A stretch of DNA of 64,000 nt, taken from NCBI RefSeq assembly GCF_026552795.1, contig NZ_JANFPI010000002.1, forward strand, positions 372,001 to 436,000. Direction: 5' to 3'. This stretch comes from Ectorhizobium quercum (lineage in GTDB: Bacteria > Pseudomonadota > Alphaproteobacteria > Rhizobiales > Rhizobiaceae). The notes beneath the pieces were generated by a model. The model ran no database searches. It was not told the origin of the DNA and worked only from the letters and a program-made list of their open reading frames with translations. The position numbers were made by a program, and so were the translations under genes. Below are positions 61,857 through 64,000 of the stretch, one piece after another. Position 1 is the first letter of the stretch. Each line of letters begins with the position of its first letter.

Positions 61857-62023
61857 GTTGCGGTGTCCTTGAAAAATCCGGCGAGCCATCCGGAAGCCGG
61901 ATCGGCCAAAGCGTTCATGCGGTCATGATTGATCGGCGGGTTCAAGACCACAAAACGCGCCGGAATTCAAGGGGCGGCAGGAGAAACAGGTCCAGGGACC
62001 GCTTTCCCGGACGGCGATGCCCC

Positions 62024-62272
62024 TCAGTCGCCCGACCGCACGCGGCCGGAGGTGGGATCGGCAACGAGACGCCTGACGAGCCCTCTCCCCCGTTTCCCCA
62101 CGCACGAAAGCGCAAGCAGCGCCAGGATCGCCAACGGCCAGGCGACGCACAGCACGAGGCCGATGACCCGCATCGCATCCCATTTTGCGCCACCTCTCCC
62201 GCCCTCGACAAGGGTCGCGGCAAGGATGGGAACGGTGACGACGCCATAGAGGCCGATAGCGATATACTTCAT
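62024..62272 (-). CDS. Small hypothetical membrane protein (82 aa)
   Basis: I do not recognise a family. The 82-residue product has two hydrophobic helices, AIGLYGVVTVPILAATLV (about 4-21) and VIGLVLCVAWPLAILALLAL (about 36-55), followed by a basic tail CVGKRGRGLVRRL. No convincing RBS precedes the ATG at 62272. It lies between the Sel1-repeat gene and suhB on the same strand. Confidence 0.5.
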   Translation of the reverse strand: MKYIAIGLYGVVTVPILAATLVEGGRGGAKWDAMRVIGLVLCVAWPLAILALLALSCVGKRGRGLVRRLVADPTSGRVRSGD

Positions 62273-62369
62273 CGCCGGGGGAAGGGAATCATTCGGGCAC
62301 GCGGGGCCGGCATTGCCGCACCGCCGGGCGGAAAGCCATACCGGAAACGCATTCGCCGTCCATGCAGCT

Positions 62370-63524
62370 TCACTGGGTCAACTGGCGCAGTTCGAGCCGC
62401 GCCTCACCCATCGCCGCGCGGCGCGCGGCGGCAAAGCTGTTGGCCGCCTCTGTCGCCTTCTCCTGGGTTTCGTCGCTGATGCCGAGGAAGAAATCCTCCA
62501 GATCGTCATCGCCGAGCCCGGCCCGCCGCGACAGGACATACCATTTGCCGGCCTCAACCGGGTCCGGACGCGTGCCAATGGCATGGACGTAAAGCAGGGC
62601 AAGCTTGTTCTGGGCCGCGACATTGCCGCGAAGGGCAGCGACCCGTAGCCAGCGGAACCCTTTCTCGTAATCGACATCGCCGCCGATGCCCTCGATCAGC
62701 CAGACGCCCATGTCGTGCTGCGCGGTGTCGTGGCCGGCCGCCGCAGCCTTTTCGAGATAGTCCCGCGCCAGCGCCTTCTTCTCCGCGGATACGCTTTCCA
62801 GGCCGACATAAAGCTGCGAGACGGCGTATTGCGCATCGGCCAGGCCCTGATCCGCAGCCTTTTCGTAATAGGGCAAGGCCAGCGCGAGGCCCTCATCGCC
62901 CGGATTGTCCGAAGCCACCATCTGCGCATAGTTGAACTGCGCCGACGCATTGCCCGCCTCGGCGGCCTTGCGCATGTAATCCTGGGCCAGCGCCCGGTCG
63001 CGCGGCACGTCGCGCCCGTCCATCAGCAGCAGCGAATACTGGAACATTCCCGCCGGATCGCCGCGCCTGGCCGCCTCGCCATACCAGAAGGCCGCGTTCT
63101 TGCGGTCCCGCTTGATGCCGAGCCCCTGCGACATCATTTCGCCGACGAGCGTCTGGGCCGTCGCATCGCCCTGTTCGGCCCGCGCCAGCGCAAGCTGGAG
63201 GGCGGTGACGTAAAGCCCCCGCTGATAGGCCCCGTAAGCCTCGTCCACGACGCCCTCATAGGGCTTTTCCTGCGGAAGCGGCGGCAGACCGGCGCCCATG
63301 CGGTCATAGATCCTGAGGCCGGCGGCAGGCACATCCGGCTCGTCCATGATCGAACGCGGATCGTCGTCGGCGCTCTTGACGCGGCTGCTCTTCACAGGCG
63401 CCGCGCCGCCTTCGCTCTGCTGGGATCGGATGGCCTGCGCCAGCGCCGGGCGCTCGGCCCCTGCACAGCAGAGGGCCAGAACGGGCAGAACGAAAACAAG
63501 GCGGCGCGTCGGGATTCGGCTCAT
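62370..63524 (-). CDS. Secreted Sel1-repeat (TPR-like) protein
   Basis: This 384-residue protein has a signal peptide (about 1-31) and a low-complexity stretch (about 32-85). At least six Sel1-like repeats of about 36 residues follow (about 95-340), for example NAAFWYGEAARRGDPAGMFQ, LAQDYMRKAAEAGNASAQFN and LPYYEKAADQGLADAQYAVS. Such repeats mediate protein contacts in envelope signalling or stress. TTG 63536 is possible, but the ATG at 63524 follows GAAGG. It starts eight bases after the thiE stop, so the two are co-transcribed. Confidence 0.88.
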   Translation of the reverse strand: MSRIPTRRLVFVLPVLALCCAGAERPALAQAIRSQQSEGGAAPVKSSRVKSADDDPRSIMDEPDVPAAGLRIYDRMGAGLPPLPQEKPYEGVVDEAYGAYQRGLYVTALQLALARAEQGDATAQTLVGEMMSQGLGIKRDRKNAAFWYGEAARRGDPAGMFQYSLLLMDGRDVPRDRALAQDYMRKAAEAGNASAQFNYAQMVASDNPGDEGLALALPYYEKAADQGLADAQYAVSQLYVGLESVSAEKKALARDYLEKAAAAGHDTAQHDMGVWLIEGIGGDVDYEKGFRWLRVAALRGNVAAQNKLALLYVHAIGTRPDPVEAGKWYVLSRRAGLGDDDLEDFFLGISDETQEKATEAANSFAAARRAAMGEARLELRQLTQ

Positions 63525-63532
63525 GCCAACCT

Positions 63533-64000
63533 TCAAGCCTCAAACCGTGGCGCTTTTTCGTCAAGAACCGCGTTGATTTCCGCAACGGCCGCCGCCGCGC
63601 CGGCGGGATGGGAAAAAACCGCCTTGGAAAGCGCGACGAATTCGGCGCCGGTCTCCGCGACGGCCAGAGCGGAACCCAGATCCGAGCCGCCCATGACGAT
63701 GCACGGAATCGCGACCATTTCGGACCACCACTCGCCGAGCGCCAGGTTCTTCGGATGCGGCTCCGGCTTGATGTCGCCGTCGAGCTTGCCGAAGAAGAGA
63801 TAGTCGGGGCTGGCGTCGCCCATTTCCAGCGCGGTATGGCGTTCCGTCGCATTGCCGCCGCCGACGATGAGCTTTGGCGCAAATTTCTCCACCGCCTCGG
63901 CGAGCGCCTCGGCATTGCCGGTGACATGAAGCCCGTCGGCCTTGACGCGCCCGGCCACCCGGCTGTCGCCGGCGACCAGCGCCGCCGCTCCGGCCGCCTG
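63533..64000 (-). CDS. thiE: Thiamine-phosphate synthase (5' end outside window)
   Basis: The frame is open from the window edge to TGA at 63533-63535, so the N-terminus is missing. The visible 155 residues form the second half of a ThiE TIM barrel: ADGLHVTGNAEALAEA, LIVGGGNATERHTALEMG, DYLFFGKLDGD and FVALSKAVFSHPAGAAAAV. The pattern is the alphaproteobacterial ThiE/TenI form, with the phosphate-binding Gly-rich strand IVMGGSDLGS. It joins the thiazole and pyrimidine halves of thiamine. A TenI-type paralogue cannot be excluded from a fragment. Confidence 0.8.
   Translation of the reverse strand, partial: QAAGAAALVAGDSRVAGRVKADGLHVTGNAEALAEAVEKFAPKLIVGGGNATERHTALEMGDASPDYLFFGKLDGDIKPEPHPKNLALGEWWSEMVAIPCIVMGGSDLGSALAVAETGAEFVALSKAVFSHPAGAAAAVAEINAVLDEKAPRFEA

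Overview
The window is a GC-rich (about 60%+) chromosomal segment from an alphaproteobacterium, most likely family Rhizobiaceae (Agrobacterium/Rhizobium/Shinella/Ensifer group). The evidence is the conserved order ruvC-ruvA-ruvB-Nudix-ybgC-tolQRAB-pal-cpoB-tilS-ftsH-glmM, the alphaproteobacterial forms of SerC and TolA, DUF992/DUF1192/DUF1465/DUF4164 proteins, zapA next to a 6S-like RNA, and CtrA-type TTAA-N7-TTAA boxes. Almost every gene is housekeeping. I see no prophage, insertion sequence, CRISPR array or recognisable defence island.

Layout. 1-8 kb: a truncated ring-cleaving-dioxygenase-like VOC gene, ung, gloA, fadD, pgi, a DUF808 membrane protein, an L,D-transpeptidase lipoprotein and a flavin reductase. 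8.5-15.3 kb: an RND efflux adaptor and pump followed by an OmpR-type regulator and histidine kinase. 15.4-20 kb: an elongator tRNA-Met, mnmA, serC, a DUF992 protein and an outer-membrane beta-barrel. 20-36.6 kb: the envelope and repair block on the minus strand (ruvCAB, tol-pal, cpoB, tilS, ftsH, glmM), interrupted by two extra genes, uppP (plus strand) and a cation-diffusion facilitator. 36.8-47 kb: two chemoreceptors, an LLM-type oxidoreductase, yebC, a periplasmic MBL-fold protein, a YmdB-type phosphodiesterase, 5-formyl-THF cyclo-ligase and ppk2. 47-53.5 kb: a 6S RNA candidate, zapA, DUF4164, then tkt, gap and pgk and a 53-residue membrane protein. 53.7-64 kb: an MFS permease, DUF1192, rcdA (DUF1465), rpmE, an ABC exporter, a MotA-like/OmpA-like pair, an inositol-phosphatase-family gene, a Sel1-repeat protein and a truncated thiE.

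How the genes fit together. Central carbon metabolism (pgi, tkt, gap, pgk) sits beside envelope growth and division functions (glmM, uppP, tol-pal, L,D-transpeptidase, zapA, ftsH). Several envelope and cell-cycle promoters carry CtrA-like motifs. The clearest is the 435-bp region before rcdA, which has two exact TTAA-N7-TTAA boxes, two GANTC sites, a consensus TATAAT and an intrinsic terminator that precedes the gene. This suggests cell-cycle control of a CtrA-degradation adaptor plus an unannotated short transcript. Other items worth attention are a structured intergenic repeat with three copies (one internally deleted), an orphan ion-motor-like gene pair, and a palindrome shared by the pgi and pgk upstream regions.
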